Source of the DNA: Kolteria novifilia
GTDB lineage: Bacteria; Planctomycetota; Planctomycetia; Kolteriales; Kolteriaceae
DNA: 64,000 nucleotides
Direction of reading: 5' to 3'
Assembly: GCA_007748055.1 (NCBI GenBank)
Contig: CP036279.1
Coordinates: 6,076,001 to 6,140,000 of the forward strand
A program made the position numbers and the translations under genes. The notes beneath the pieces were generated by a model. It was given only the letters and a program-made list of their open reading frames with translations, did no database searches and was not told where the DNA came from. Shown here one piece after another: positions 53,402 through 61,622 of the stretch. How positions within the stretch are numbered: position 1 is the stretch's first letter; every line of letters starts with the position of its first letter.

Positions 53402-54471
53402 AAAGGCCGATCCTGAATTGGCTCAACGCCATCCTTCGATCCGAGCGCTCCCCAGACACCGTAGGGACTTTTGCCTGAGCTGACGGGAGCTTGCGTCAAA
53501 TCGCCGGTGTCGACCGAGTCGCTGATGAAGTGCACGGTTCCATCGACCATCAAGACATTGACACCACCAGGGTGATAGCTCGAGGGCGGCAGGATGTTCG
53601 TGCTCGAGTCGCGATTCGGATTTGTCCCGACCGCGCATCCCATTTCATTGGGCGAGAAGACCGTCGTGAAGCCAACGGATTCCGACTGACCGTCGGTCAT
53701 GACGGTGCCGAAGCGTCCCTTGATCGCCGATGGCGTCCCCCCAAGACACGAGCTTGGGTTTGACGTAATGCCCGACTGGTCCATCGAGAGAACCAATCGC
53801 CGGTCGAAGTCGGAGACCGGCGAGGTGTATGCGAGGTTGCCGCGAACGTGCTCGCTCATCGCCAGCGTGTTGGACGTCCCGTCGGCCACGTCATCAATCC
53901 GGTAACATGTTTGAAAAGCAAACATTCCGCGAACGGACGGCGAGGTCGCCGTTCCACTGATCGTATCCCCAATGTTGAAGGCGTAATTGTTGGCTTGCAC
54001 TTTCTGCGTGTAGGAATCGGAAGGACAGAGATAGGTCGGAATCACTTTCCGCCATACCGACCAACCGCTCCATCCGCGTGGTCCACCGCGAGCGATGGTC
54101 GGCGGCGCCCCCTCTTGAATCCGATCCCACAGAGCCCCTTGATCGACGTATGGCAACAACGGAACAAAGCCGCTGAGTCGGTTGCGGTTACTCTCATCAT
54201 CGCTACCGCCACCCGACCCTCCCTTGCGAAAGACGAACGTTCCATGAATGTCGTGGTAGTTGTGCAGGGCCTGTCCCAACTGCTTGAGGTGGTTGGCACA
54301 CTGCATCCGGCGCGCCGCCTCACGGGCCTGCTGAACCGCCGGCAAGAGGAGACCGACGAGCACGCCGATGATCGCGATGACTACAAGCAATTCGATGAGC
54401 GTGAAGCCCGCACGAGTTATCTGTTTCGGACGGCCCCAAGAAAAGTTCCGTTCCATACGAGCATGGTTCAT
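53398..54471 (-). CDS. DUF1559 family pseudopilin-like protein 9 (subfamily B)
   Basis: The protein is 357 residues, with the leader ending at Gly22 before [18 protein letters not shown]. Two in-frame ATGs exist. The one at 54471 has AGGGGG six bases upstream, while the one at 54477 directly abuts it, so I prefer 54471. Blocks [42 protein letters not shown] and the tail [19 protein letters not shown] mark subfamily B. It is the only subfamily B copy here without an adjacent lipoprotein. An IS66-family element has inserted 64 bases upstream of the gene. Confidence 0.92.
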   Translation of the reverse strand: MNHARMERNFSWGRPKQITRAGFTLIELLVVIAIIGVLVGLLLPAVQQAREAARRMQCANHLKQLGQALHNYHDIHGTFVFRKGGSGGGSDDESNRNRLSGFVPLLPYVDQGALWDRIQEGAPPTIARGGPRGWSGWSVWRKVIPTYLCPSDSYTQKVQANNYAFNIGDTISGTATSPSVRGMFAFQTCYRIDDVADGTSNTLAMSEHVRGNLAYTSPVSDFDRRLVLSMDQSGITSNPSSCLGGTPSAIKGRFGTVMTDGQSESVGFTTVFSPNEMGCAVGTNPNRDSSTNILPPSSYHPGGVNVLMVDGTVHFISDSVDTGDLTQAPVSSGKSPYGVWGALGSKDGVEPIQDRPF

Positions 54472-54542
54472 CGACATCCCCCTAAGATCTGGTCGCGAAC
54501 TGAGCGCCGGCTGCTTACGGCATCGTCATCCCGAACAAGAGC

Positions 54543-56085
54543 GTGCGCGTTCACGGGGTTTGATCGGCGGGCGTGTTGGTTTGGTTGGGTAGGATGTTAG
54601 TGCTCGCGTGATGGTACCAGCGAAGGCGGTTCGAGTTGATGCAGTTTGGCCTGCAGGCATTCCGTGAGATATTCCAGGACGTCGCGGCCTTGTTGTCGGC
54701 AAGTGGCGACGACCGAGAGGACGCGCTCGACAAATCGACTTCCCGCCTCGCTGTCGGTTCCCCCGCTCATTTTACGGTAACGCACCGCGACATTGATCGC
54801 TCGCTCGCCGGTGTTGTTGGTCGGTTCGATCCCTTCGAGGCGTGCGAACGTCCAAAGATGCGCTTCTTCTTTGAGCAATCGTTTACAGATCCGCGCGGTC
54901 TTCGCGCAGCCGCATTGCATTCCCGCTTCGAGAGCGTCGGTTAGTTCGCCACGGAGGATGCTGACATAGGTGCGAAAGCTGCTGCGGGCCAGATCGCCGT
55001 CACGAACCCGATGCCACCAGATAAAGAGGGCATCGGACATCGATAGCAAACGCTCGCCAATGGGCTGACCGGCTCCGCCGCGATCGACCATGGCTTGAAA
55101 GTCGCGCCGCAGATGCGACCAGCAAAGTTGGCGATGCTTGATCCAGTTGTAGGCGCCGTGACGATCCGAAGTGGCTACTTGATCATACGCTTCGCCGAGC
55201 AGCGACTTGGCCACTTGGCCAGTTCGACGGTCAGCGATGTGAAAGAAGGTGGCCAAGGGAGCGACCACCACCCACAACCAACTCTTGCTCTTATGCTCAC
55301 GCCAGGAGGTTTCGTCGATGTTGACCGGCTGGGTTCGCACGTACTCGCCAAGATGGGCGATCGGCTGCTCCAACGCCTCGGCCACCCGGCGTTCCAACTT
55401 GCAGATCATGCCCAGCGAGATGGTCAGGCCGAAGAGTTGGTCGGCCAATTGTTGGACGGTCCGCTTCCCCAACCGGCAGCCGCCCGAGAGCAAGGCCAAG
55501 ATCGCGGTCAACCGGGGACCGAAGCTGCCCGTGGGTACCCCCTTGGGCAAGCCGCCGCGCGTCCGAGCCCCACACCGGTCGCAGACGCACTCATGAAGTC
55601 GATACTCGGTGACCACCGGCTCGATGGGAGGGATTTCCGCGACCTGATGCCGGACGGGCGTCGCGTCGTCCCCATGCAGTGGCGCCCCACAATCACCGCA
55701 CGACCGCGGTTTGCAATCGACCACCGCGGCCACCTTTTCCGGAGGCGTCAACGGCCGAGAGTGTTTCGGATGACCTTGCTGACCGCCTCGCTTACGACCC
55801 GTTGGCGCGGAGGGTGGCTTGCGCTTCGCCTTCCCCTTGGACTGGCCACGAGGACCATCACTCGAAGGAGGACGAGAAGAGTTCGTCGAATCCTGACCCG
55901 CCTTCGCCCGAAGATCCTCTACCTCTTCTTCAAGCTTACTCAGACGAATCAGGATCTCCTCGATGGCGACCACTCGCTCTTCGAGTGGCGCCGTCGCAAT
56001 CCTCCATGCTTGCTCCCGATGACCTTCCATGAACGAAGACTGAACAATCCACCGTTTTCGTCAAGGTCAACCCGTGAACGCGCAC
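54543..56085 (-). mobile_element. IS66-family insertion sequence (single-ORF type), complete
   Basis: The element is 1543 bp. Both ends begin with GTGCGCGTTCACGGG as inverted repeats (left from 54543; right, on the complement, from 56085) and differ slightly further in. The 8-bp direct repeat ACAAGAGC flanks it (54535-54542 and 56086-56093), the duplication size expected of IS66. Only the transposase is present, with no tnpA/tnpB accessory ORFs, as in the ISBst12-like group. The intact ends and uninterrupted transposase suggest recent arrival. Confidence 0.92.
54597..56030 (-). CDS. IS66-family transposase
   Basis: The protein is 477 residues. A coiled-coil N-terminus (residues 16-44) and a basic linker are followed by the IS66 zinc-binding region (CGDCGAPLHG and CVCDRCGA, about 111-155). 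The DDE core lies in Asp239 (NIDETSW), Asp289 (ATSDRHGAY) and Glu409 (TNNTGERAIN). All three catalytic residues are present and the frame is intact, so it may be active. It lies inside the complete element 54543-56085 and is transcribed toward the DUF1559 gene that follows. Confidence 0.95.
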   Translation of the reverse strand: MEGHREQAWRIATAPLEERVVAIEEILIRLSKLEEEVEDLRAKAGQDSTNSSRPPSSDGPRGQSKGKAKRKPPSAPTGRKRGGQQGHPKHSRPLTPPEKVAAVVDCKPRSCGDCGAPLHGDDATPVRHQVAEIPPIEPVVTEYRLHECVCDRCGARTRGGLPKGVPTGSFGPRLTAILALLSGGCRLGKRTVQQLADQLFGLTISLGMICKLERRVAEALEQPIAHLGEYVRTQPVNIDETSWREHKSKSWLWVVVAPLATFFHIADRRTGQVAKSLLGEAYDQVATSDRHGAYNWIKHRQLCWSHLRRDFQAMVDRGGAGQPIGERLLSMSDALFIWWHRVRDGDLARSSFRTYVSILRGELTDALEAGMQCGCAKTARICKRLLKEEAHLWTFARLEGIEPTNNTGERAINVAVRYRKMSGGTDSEAGSRFVERVLSVVATCRQQGRDVLEYLTECLQAKLHQLEPPSLVPSREH

Positions 56086-56093
56086 ACAAGAGC

Positions 56094-56463
56094 GGGCTGG
56101 AGTCAGACATTAAGAGCGAAGCGGGCGAACCCGCTCGTCAGAACAAGGACGCGAAATTACCTTGCCGAAAACGCTCAAGTCATGTCGACAATCTCGGCCG
56201 GCCCACACCGTCTGCGAGAGACAGATCGACGCTACAAGACGAAGCCACGAAATGTAGGTATTCCCCGGCCTAACCCTAGTTCCTAACGAGCACGAATGCA
56301 ATGGCTTCCGCGGCTTTCCCCATGAACTTTTTGTCTCGGCAACAACCTTCGAGTCCGGAGAGTCACTCCCATCGGACTGGAGGGGCGCCGCGAACACATT
56401 GAAAGACCCAAGGCAAACCTCAAACCCACCCCTGCCGGATCGCCGGGCGGATTAAACGTTCGG
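56094..56463. other. Gene-free spacer
   Basis: Before the IS66 insertion this joined the upstream region of DUF1559 copy 9. No ORF has a credible start. A short inverted repeat, GCGGGCGAACCCGC, lies near 56119. Nothing else is recognised. Confidence 0.4.
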
Positions 56464-56880
56464 TCAGGACTCGTCCACCGTGTGAATCAGTTCGGGTAAC
56501 TTCGCGATCTCCTTGCTCAACCGCAGGGAAAGCTCCTGCGCTTTGGCAAGATCGCCGTTGCCGATGACGTCGACCAACTCGCGAGAGGTCGCGATCGACT
56601 GCTTGGTCGCTGATTCGTACTTCGCGTAGCCCGACGGCACCCCCGCCTTCTCGAAAGTGTCCAACACCTTCGAATAGTGCTCGGCAGCCCTCTTGGCGAC
56701 CTTGACGTTCTTACTTTGCGTGACCGCCACCTCAAGGCTGTAGGCCGACTCGCGAAGTGTCTGCAATTCGGGCCAACTCTTCACGGTCGGCTGGCTCCGC
56801 AAGCCACAGCCGCCGAGTGTTACCAAACCGACGACCGCGACGCAAACGGCGAAGCGGTGGAACGAGCGAACAACATGCAT
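56464..56880 (-). CDS. Helical lipoprotein, paralogue of the one at 51493
   Basis: The protein is 138 residues from the ATG at 56880, with GGGAG six bases upstream. The signal peptide MHVVRSFHRFAVCVAVVGLV ends at LGGC. The body shares KSWPELQ, SLEVAVTQSKN and EKAGVPSGYAKYE with its paralogue. It follows DUF1559 copy 10 by 56 bases, so the two form one unit. No enzymatic motif is seen. The repeated association with subfamily B DUF1559 proteins suggests a partnership. Confidence 0.83.
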   Translation of the reverse strand: MHVVRSFHRFAVCVAVVGLVTLGGCGLRSQPTVKSWPELQTLRESAYSLEVAVTQSKNVKVAKRAAEHYSKVLDTFEKAGVPSGYAKYESATKQSIATSRELVDVIGNGDLAKAQELSLRLSKEIAKLPELIHTVDES

Positions 56881-56936
56881 CGAGTGCTCCCCTACGATCG
56901 AGCCCATTTTCAAGCGAGTGACGTCACCACAACTCT

Positions 56937-57998
56937 TTAGAATGGCCGATCGATCGGCTCGCCGCCGTCCTTCGACCCAAGTGCGCCCCAAACGCCGTAG
57001 GGACTACGACCGGAGGAGACTTCGGGTTGAGTCAAGTCACCGGTATCGATCGAGTCGCTGATGAAGTGAACCGCGCCGTCCACCATCAAGGCATTCACTC
57101 CGCCGGGGTGGTAGCTGCTCGGAGGCAGGATGGCGGTATTCGAGTCGGCGCTGCCGTCTCCGCCCGAGCCGTCGGAACACCCAATGTGATTGGGCGGCAG
57201 CACGGTGTGGAAGCCGACTCGCTCGATCTGACCGTCCGTCATCATCGTGCCGAACTTTCCCTTGATGGAAGAGGGAGTGGCGGATTGACAACTACTGGGA
57301 TTGCTCGCCAAGTTTGTCTGGTCGAGAATCAAGGCCGTTCGTGGATCCAGCCGACTCAAGTCCGACGTTCGATTGAAGTTCGCGCGGGCGTGCTCGCTCA
57401 TCGCCACGGTCTGCGCCGTGCCGTCGGAGACGCTACTTAGCGAATAACAGGCCTGATAGGGAAACATCCCACGAATCGTGTGATCGTAGTTAACACTGTT
57501 GATCGAGTCCCCGAGACTAAACGCGTAGTTGTTGCAGCGAATCTTCGTCGGGAACGGATCGGAGGGACACATGTACTGGGAAACGACCTTGTTCCAAACC
57601 GACCAACTGGTCCAAGGCGAAGGGCCGCCGGGCGGGTAGGTCGAGTCCCCCCGTTGAATGTTCTCGTACAGCGCCTGCTGGTCGATGTAAGGAAGGAGCG
57701 GAACGAATCCGCTTAAACGGCTCCAGTTATCGCTCAATCCACTCGAGCTTCCCGTCGTCCCGCCCTTGCGGAAGACGAACACCCCGTGAGCATCGTGGTA
57801 GTTGTGTAAGGCCAGGCCCAACTGCTTGAGATGATTAGTGCATTGCATCCGGCGGGCCGCCGCGCGGGCCTGTTGTACCGCTGGCAAGAGCAGCGCGACA
57901 AGTACGCCAATGATCGCGATCACGACCAAGAGTTCGACCAGTGTGAACCCCAAACGCGCCTTGCGCGCACCTTCTTCCCTTCGCACGATGCGTGCCAC
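56937..57998 (-). CDS. DUF1559 family pseudopilin-like protein 10 (subfamily B)
   Basis: The protein is 353 residues from the GTG at 57998, with GGGGGAA upstream. The leader ends at Gly17 before [14 protein letters not shown]. It has the subfamily B blocks [42 protein letters not shown] and the tail [19 protein letters not shown]. The open frame continues through tsaB territory, but those codons are not part of the gene. The lipoprotein at 56464 is its downstream partner. Confidence 0.92.
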   Translation of the reverse strand: MARIVRREEGARKARLGFTLVELLVVIAIIGVLVALLLPAVQQARAAARRMQCTNHLKQLGLALHNYHDAHGVFVFRKGGTTGSSSGLSDNWSRLSGFVPLLPYIDQQALYENIQRGDSTYPPGGPSPWTSWSVWNKVVSQYMCPSDPFPTKIRCNNYAFSLGDSINSVNYDHTIRGMFPYQACYSLSSVSDGTAQTVAMSEHARANFNRTSDLSRLDPRTALILDQTNLASNPSSCQSATPSSIKGKFGTMMTDGQIERVGFHTVLPPNHIGCSDGSGGDGSADSNTAILPPSSYHPGGVNALMVDGAVHFISDSIDTGDLTQPEVSSGRSPYGVWGALGSKDGGEPIDRPF

Positions 57999-58147
57999 GG
58001 TTCCCCCTTCCCCGAATGCTCTAAGATCGATTAGGCATTGGTGTATCGGTTGGTTTTTCCCCACCGAATTTATAGGAGTCCGTCGAAGGCTGTACAGATC
58101 CCCGAGAAAATTCGTCTTTCGGGCGTCGACCATGGCCGACGCCGCGG

Positions 58148-58846
58148 TCAAGACGCGTCCGCGCCGTGTCGCTGTCGCCAACGCTCTTCGGCTTCGCTGG
58201 GTCGGAGATACGTCGGTTCGAGTCCCCAGGGATCGTCGCGCCGGCCCGCGTCGCAAGAAGACCGACCAATCCCTAACAGGGACGAAAGCTCGGGATAGCG
58301 GCGTCCTTCTTCGGTTGTCCGTAGCGTCGCGGGAACGACATCCGCGAAGCGATCGAGTGCCGGACCAGTCACAAGCGTTCCCTCCGGCAAGGTCGCGAGC
58401 CACTCCTTGGCGTCGACGACCGCTAATTCGCTTGTCGGCTCGAGCGGTTCGCCCGCACCCGTCCGCGTGAAGTGCCGCGCGTAAATGTTCCCCTTCTGGG
58501 CATCGATGAGCGTCGCGACCGACAGCGCGTCGTCCGAAGCCGCATGAGCGAGGATGTCGGCAGCGCAACCTCCGACCAGCATGGCCCCGGTCGCATAGCA
58601 GAAGGTCTTCGCGGTCATGATCCCGACGCGAAGCCCGGTGTAACTTCCCGGCCCACGATCGACGATCACCAGTTCGATCGACCTCGGGGCCCAACCGGCC
58701 TCGTCGAGAAGCTGGCCAATCGCGGGAATGAGGTCCCGCGCGTGCCGGCGCGCTTGGGAGAGTTGCTTGCGAGCGACGAGTCGCGTCCCCGCGGCGAGAC
58801 CGACCGCGCCTTCGCTGGTGCTCGTCTCGATCAGTAGCGTGCGCAC
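58148..58846 (-). CDS. tsaB: tRNA threonylcarbamoyladenosine biosynthesis protein TsaB
   Basis: The protein is 232 residues. TsaB is a non-catalytic ASKHA-fold partner of TsaD in making the t6A37 tRNA modification. Recognised blocks are LLIETSTSEGAVGLA (residues 4-18), HARDLIPAIGQLLDEAG (35-51) and VDRGPGSYTGLRVGIMTAK (about 62-80). The start is GTG at 58846 with AAGGTG six bases upstream. dtd lies 51 bases upstream in the same orientation, so the two translation-quality genes may be co-transcribed. Confidence 0.92.
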   Translation of the reverse strand: MRTLLIETSTSEGAVGLAAGTRLVARKQLSQARRHARDLIPAIGQLLDEAGWAPRSIELVIVDRGPGSYTGLRVGIMTAKTFCYATGAMLVGGCAADILAHAASDDALSVATLIDAQKGNIYARHFTRTGAGEPLEPTSELAVVDAKEWLATLPEGTLVTGPALDRFADVVPATLRTTEEGRRYPELSSLLGIGRSSCDAGRRDDPWGLEPTYLRPSEAEERWRQRHGADAS

Positions 58847-58897
58847 ATTGACACCTTCTTGGCACTGGCCGGCGAGCGGCCCCGTTCCCCTTGTCCG

Positions 58898-59341
58898 CTA
58901 CGCGGGAGCCTCGATCATCAGCGTGACCGGGCCATCATTGACCAGTTCGACATCCATCATCGCCCCGAACCGCCCGGTTTGCACCTCGAGTTCGCTTCGC
59001 CGCAGGCGTTCGACGAAGCGTTCATAGAGTGGCTCGGAGATCGGTGGCGGGGCGGCGTCGATGAAGCTGGGACGACGCCCCTTGCGACAATCGCCATAGA
59101 GCGTGAATTGACTGACCACCAGCAGCCCCCCGCCGATGTCGCGCACCGAGCGGTTCATCTTCCCCTCGTCATCGGGAAAGATGCGTAGCCCCAGGAGCTT
59201 CTCCGCCAGGAACTCGATCTGGGCATCGCCATCGGACGCGGTGATCCCGAGCAAGACGAGCAGCCCCTGCCCAATCGCGCCGACGACCTCTCCCTCGATC
59301 GTCACCGACGCCCGTGAGACTCGTTGCACCAAGACGCGCAT
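58898..59341 (-). CDS. dtd: D-aminoacyl-tRNA deacylase
   Basis: This 147-residue enzyme has the normal family length. It removes D-amino acids from tRNA. Signature blocks are [21 protein letters not shown] at the N-terminus, [17 protein letters not shown] (about 77-93, the SQxT motif) and [10 protein letters not shown] (about 134-143, in place of the usual NxGP). It lies upstream of tsaB on the minus strand. Confidence 0.95.
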   Translation of the reverse strand: MRVLVQRVSRASVTIEGEVVGAIGQGLLVLLGITASDGDAQIEFLAEKLLGLRIFPDDEGKMNRSVRDIGGGLLVVSQFTLYGDCRKGRRPSFIDAAPPPISEPLYERFVERLRRSELEVQTGRFGAMMDVELVNDGPVTLMIEAPA

Positions 59342-59594
59342 GCAGCAACTCGATCCTATCGCCGAGAGACTCTCGGAACTCGACCACCAAACGGAAAGAG
59401 CTTTTGTACGAGAGAGGAAAAGGAGAGTCGATCGAGAGGGAACTCGGCGACCCTCCCGACCATGATCCCACTTGGCACGTTCGTCGCACTAGAACTCGGC
59501 GCTGAGATCGTGCGGAGGATTGCCAAATCATAGGCATTTTCCGCATGCCCACGGCGAGCGGGGGCATGGCACCCGAGGGATCTTTTGGCAATGA

Positions 59595-59615
59595 ACCAAT
59601 CAACAGGGCTGCTAG
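59595..59615. repeat. MITE terminal-repeat remnant
   Basis: ATCAACAGGGCTGCTAG is nearly the right end of the 165-bp element (ATCAACGGGCTGCTA) with one extra base. Only one end is present. It lies just beyond the 3' end of the TPR lipoprotein gene, in the 280-base gene-free stretch 59342-59623. Confidence 0.5.
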
Positions 59616-59623
59616 CCAGGACG

Positions 59624-60538
59624 CTAACGACGATTCAGCAAAGGGGCGTAGGCGGGGGGAGCGGCAACCTGTTGGGGCGTCGACGAAAGGAGTTCCTTGA
59701 TTCGACCGGCGTCGGGATGATGGGGATCGAGGCGCTTGCCGGACTCGTAGTAGTCGAGTGCTTCGTCGGCCGCGCCGGCTTGGGCGCAAAGCTCCGACAA
59801 ACGATAGTAGGCGTTGGCGCCGCCGTCACCTCGATGGACGAGTCGGCTCCACTCCTCCTTGGCTTGACGGTGATTCCCCGCTTGCTGGAGGGCTTGGGCG
59901 TAGAGCTCGCGAAGTCGAACGTTGCGAGGATCGCGGGCCAAACAGATGCGGAGCCGATCGGCCGCGGAATCGGCGTCACCACGGACGAGATCGAACTTCG
60001 CCAACGCCGAGCCTGCCGTGATTGAGGGAGGATGGGCCCGGTAGCCGCGCTCGAACGCGTCAAGAGCCTCCTGATTTCGCCCAAGCGACCGGAGGATGGT
60101 TCCACGCAATGCGTGGGCCTCGCCGAAGTCGGGATAGCGTTTGACGATGTAGTCAGCCTCGTCAAGCGCCTCCTTGCTCTTGCCCTGGCGGGCGAGGGCC
60201 TGGGCGAGTCGAAACCGTGCCTGGGGATTCGATCCATCGAGCCGGACCGAGGAAGCGAACGCCTTCGCGGCGGCTTGATAGCGTCCTTCCTTGTAGAGCA
60301 GCGCCCCCAACGCCTCGTAGTGGCGTGGATCGTTTGGTTCGTCCAGCAGGAGGTTTCGGATCCTCCGTTCGTCGTCTTGCTTCTCTTTTCGCGAATGGCT
60401 GGTGGTCGGCGGCGGCAGAAGCGCGACGTCGGGCGTCGAGCCTGACGGGTTGGTCGACTTGATCGACGTTCCCGCGCAGCCCAGGGGAAGGAGAAACAAG
60501 ATTGGGGCCAGGCCCGCTCGCAAGCGGTTCGCGATCAT
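59624..60538 (-). CDS. TPR-repeat lipoprotein
   Basis: The protein is 304 residues. The signal peptide from the ATG at 60538 ends with LPLGC. From about residue 65 there are roughly six tetratricopeptide repeats (HYEALGALLYKEGRYQAAAKA, ARFRLAQALARQGKSKEALDE, AHALRGTILRSLGRNQEALDA and further ones to DEALDYYESGKRLDPHHPDA). It is probably a periplasmic or outer-membrane assembly or scaffold protein. No operon partner is evident. Confidence 0.87.
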   Translation of the reverse strand: MIANRLRAGLAPILFLLPLGCAGTSIKSTNPSGSTPDVALLPPPTTSHSRKEKQDDERRIRNLLLDEPNDPRHYEALGALLYKEGRYQAAAKAFASSVRLDGSNPQARFRLAQALARQGKSKEALDEADYIVKRYPDFGEAHALRGTILRSLGRNQEALDAFERGYRAHPPSITAGSALAKFDLVRGDADSAADRLRICLARDPRNVRLRELYAQALQQAGNHRQAKEEWSRLVHRGDGGANAYYRLSELCAQAGAADEALDYYESGKRLDPHHPDAGRIKELLSSTPQQVAAPPAYAPLLNRR

Positions 60539-60691
60539 CGTCGATATTCGGCCATCTGGGTACACTAGAGAAAAACCCGACCACATCCCGGCAGCGCCGA
60601 ATTCACCAGACCTCCCATTTGCTCATGGAATGAGAGTCCGCCTAATCGATCTATCGGGCAAAACAGGTCGTGGAGTGAACCAGAGTTCCCA

Positions 60692-61390
60692 CTAACGACG
60701 CGGGACCAGCGAAAGAAGCTCATTGAACTGAGTCATGATGTGATCGGGCTTTGCTTCACGCAACCTCTCTACATCATGGGAACCGGTCGGAATCACCCAA
60801 ACGGGCACTCCCGCCGCGCGGGCGGTCTCAATGTCGATCGTCATGTCGCCGACATAGAGAACTTGGTCGGAGTCGACGCCGAAGCGAGACTGGGCTACTT
60901 CGATCATGTCCGGGGCCGGTTTGCGCTGAGTGACCGACTCCGGTCCGAGCACAATCTCGAAGAGAGGTTCGAGTTTCAGCTCCGCCAAGAGGACCTGGGT
61001 CAACGCGAGTGGTTTGTTGCTGCAAATCCCCAGTCGACAGCCTCGACGATAGAGCGACTTGATCGTGCGTCGGACCCCGGGGAGAGTCTTGGTTCGCCCG
61101 ATGATCGCCTTGTGATGTCGATGGTAGAGTGGCGTTTCGACCTCCGGGTCGCAGCCGGGCAGCGTTTGTTCGAGGAGCCATCCGACCCCTCGTCCGACAG
61201 CCTTGTGAATCGTGGGAAGATCGAGCGGCGGCAGACCGTGACCGCGGCGCAGGTAGTTGACCGAGGACTGAATCGTGCCGTAACTGTCGACGAGTGTTCC
61301 GTCCAGGTCGAAGAGAAACGACGTCAGCGACAGAGACTCCGAATCGGAACGGAGTCGTTGCTTCGACGAGTTAGTAGTCGATAGCTCCAC
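60692..61390 (-). CDS. HAD-family phosphatase (phosphoglycolate phosphatase-like)
   Basis: The protein is 232 residues. HAD motif I is FLFDLDGTLVDS (about residues 25-36, nucleophile Asp28). Motif II is CSNKP near residue 122, motif III is the Lys of QRKPAPDMIE near 155, and motif IV is VGDMTIDIETA near 180. The helical cap after motif I matches the phosphoglycolate phosphatase (Gph/PpaX) group. The start is GTG at 61390. It is downstream of the GTPase genes on the same strand, but 230 bases separate them. Confidence 0.9.
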   Translation of the reverse strand: MELSTTNSSKQRLRSDSESLSLTSFLFDLDGTLVDSYGTIQSSVNYLRRGHGLPPLDLPTIHKAVGRGVGWLLEQTLPGCDPEVETPLYHRHHKAIIGRTKTLPGVRRTIKSLYRRGCRLGICSNKPLALTQVLLAELKLEPLFEIVLGPESVTQRKPAPDMIEVAQSRFGVDSDQVLYVGDMTIDIETARAAGVPVWVIPTGSHDVERLREAKPDHIMTQFNELLSLVPRR

Positions 61391-61622
61391 GACTTTCGAT
61401 CCTCGAACTCAAGTGTCGTCGGTTGATTAGAGACGTTCCCCGCCGAATTGTAGTCGAGGTGTTCCGGCGATTCGAGCACTTCTTCGCATTCGGGAGACGC
61501 GAATTCGCCGCGGACCAGCGATCGAGAGAAAGAGAATCGCTCGATCCCCGGCGTCAGCTCGCCGAATGGACGCTTCCCTGCATCAGAATGAGTCGACGGA
61601 GGAGGCGACTGCCTCGTGGATG

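Noticed and set aside
55095-56273. A 392-codon plus-strand ORF opposite the transposase
   Set aside because: It is the antisense shadow of the IS66 transposase, with arginine-rich low-complexity translation and no ribosome site.
56110-56397. A 95-codon minus-strand ORF beside the IS66 element
   Set aside because: It has no ribosome site and no recognisable sequence feature, and its composition differs from genuine genes nearby.
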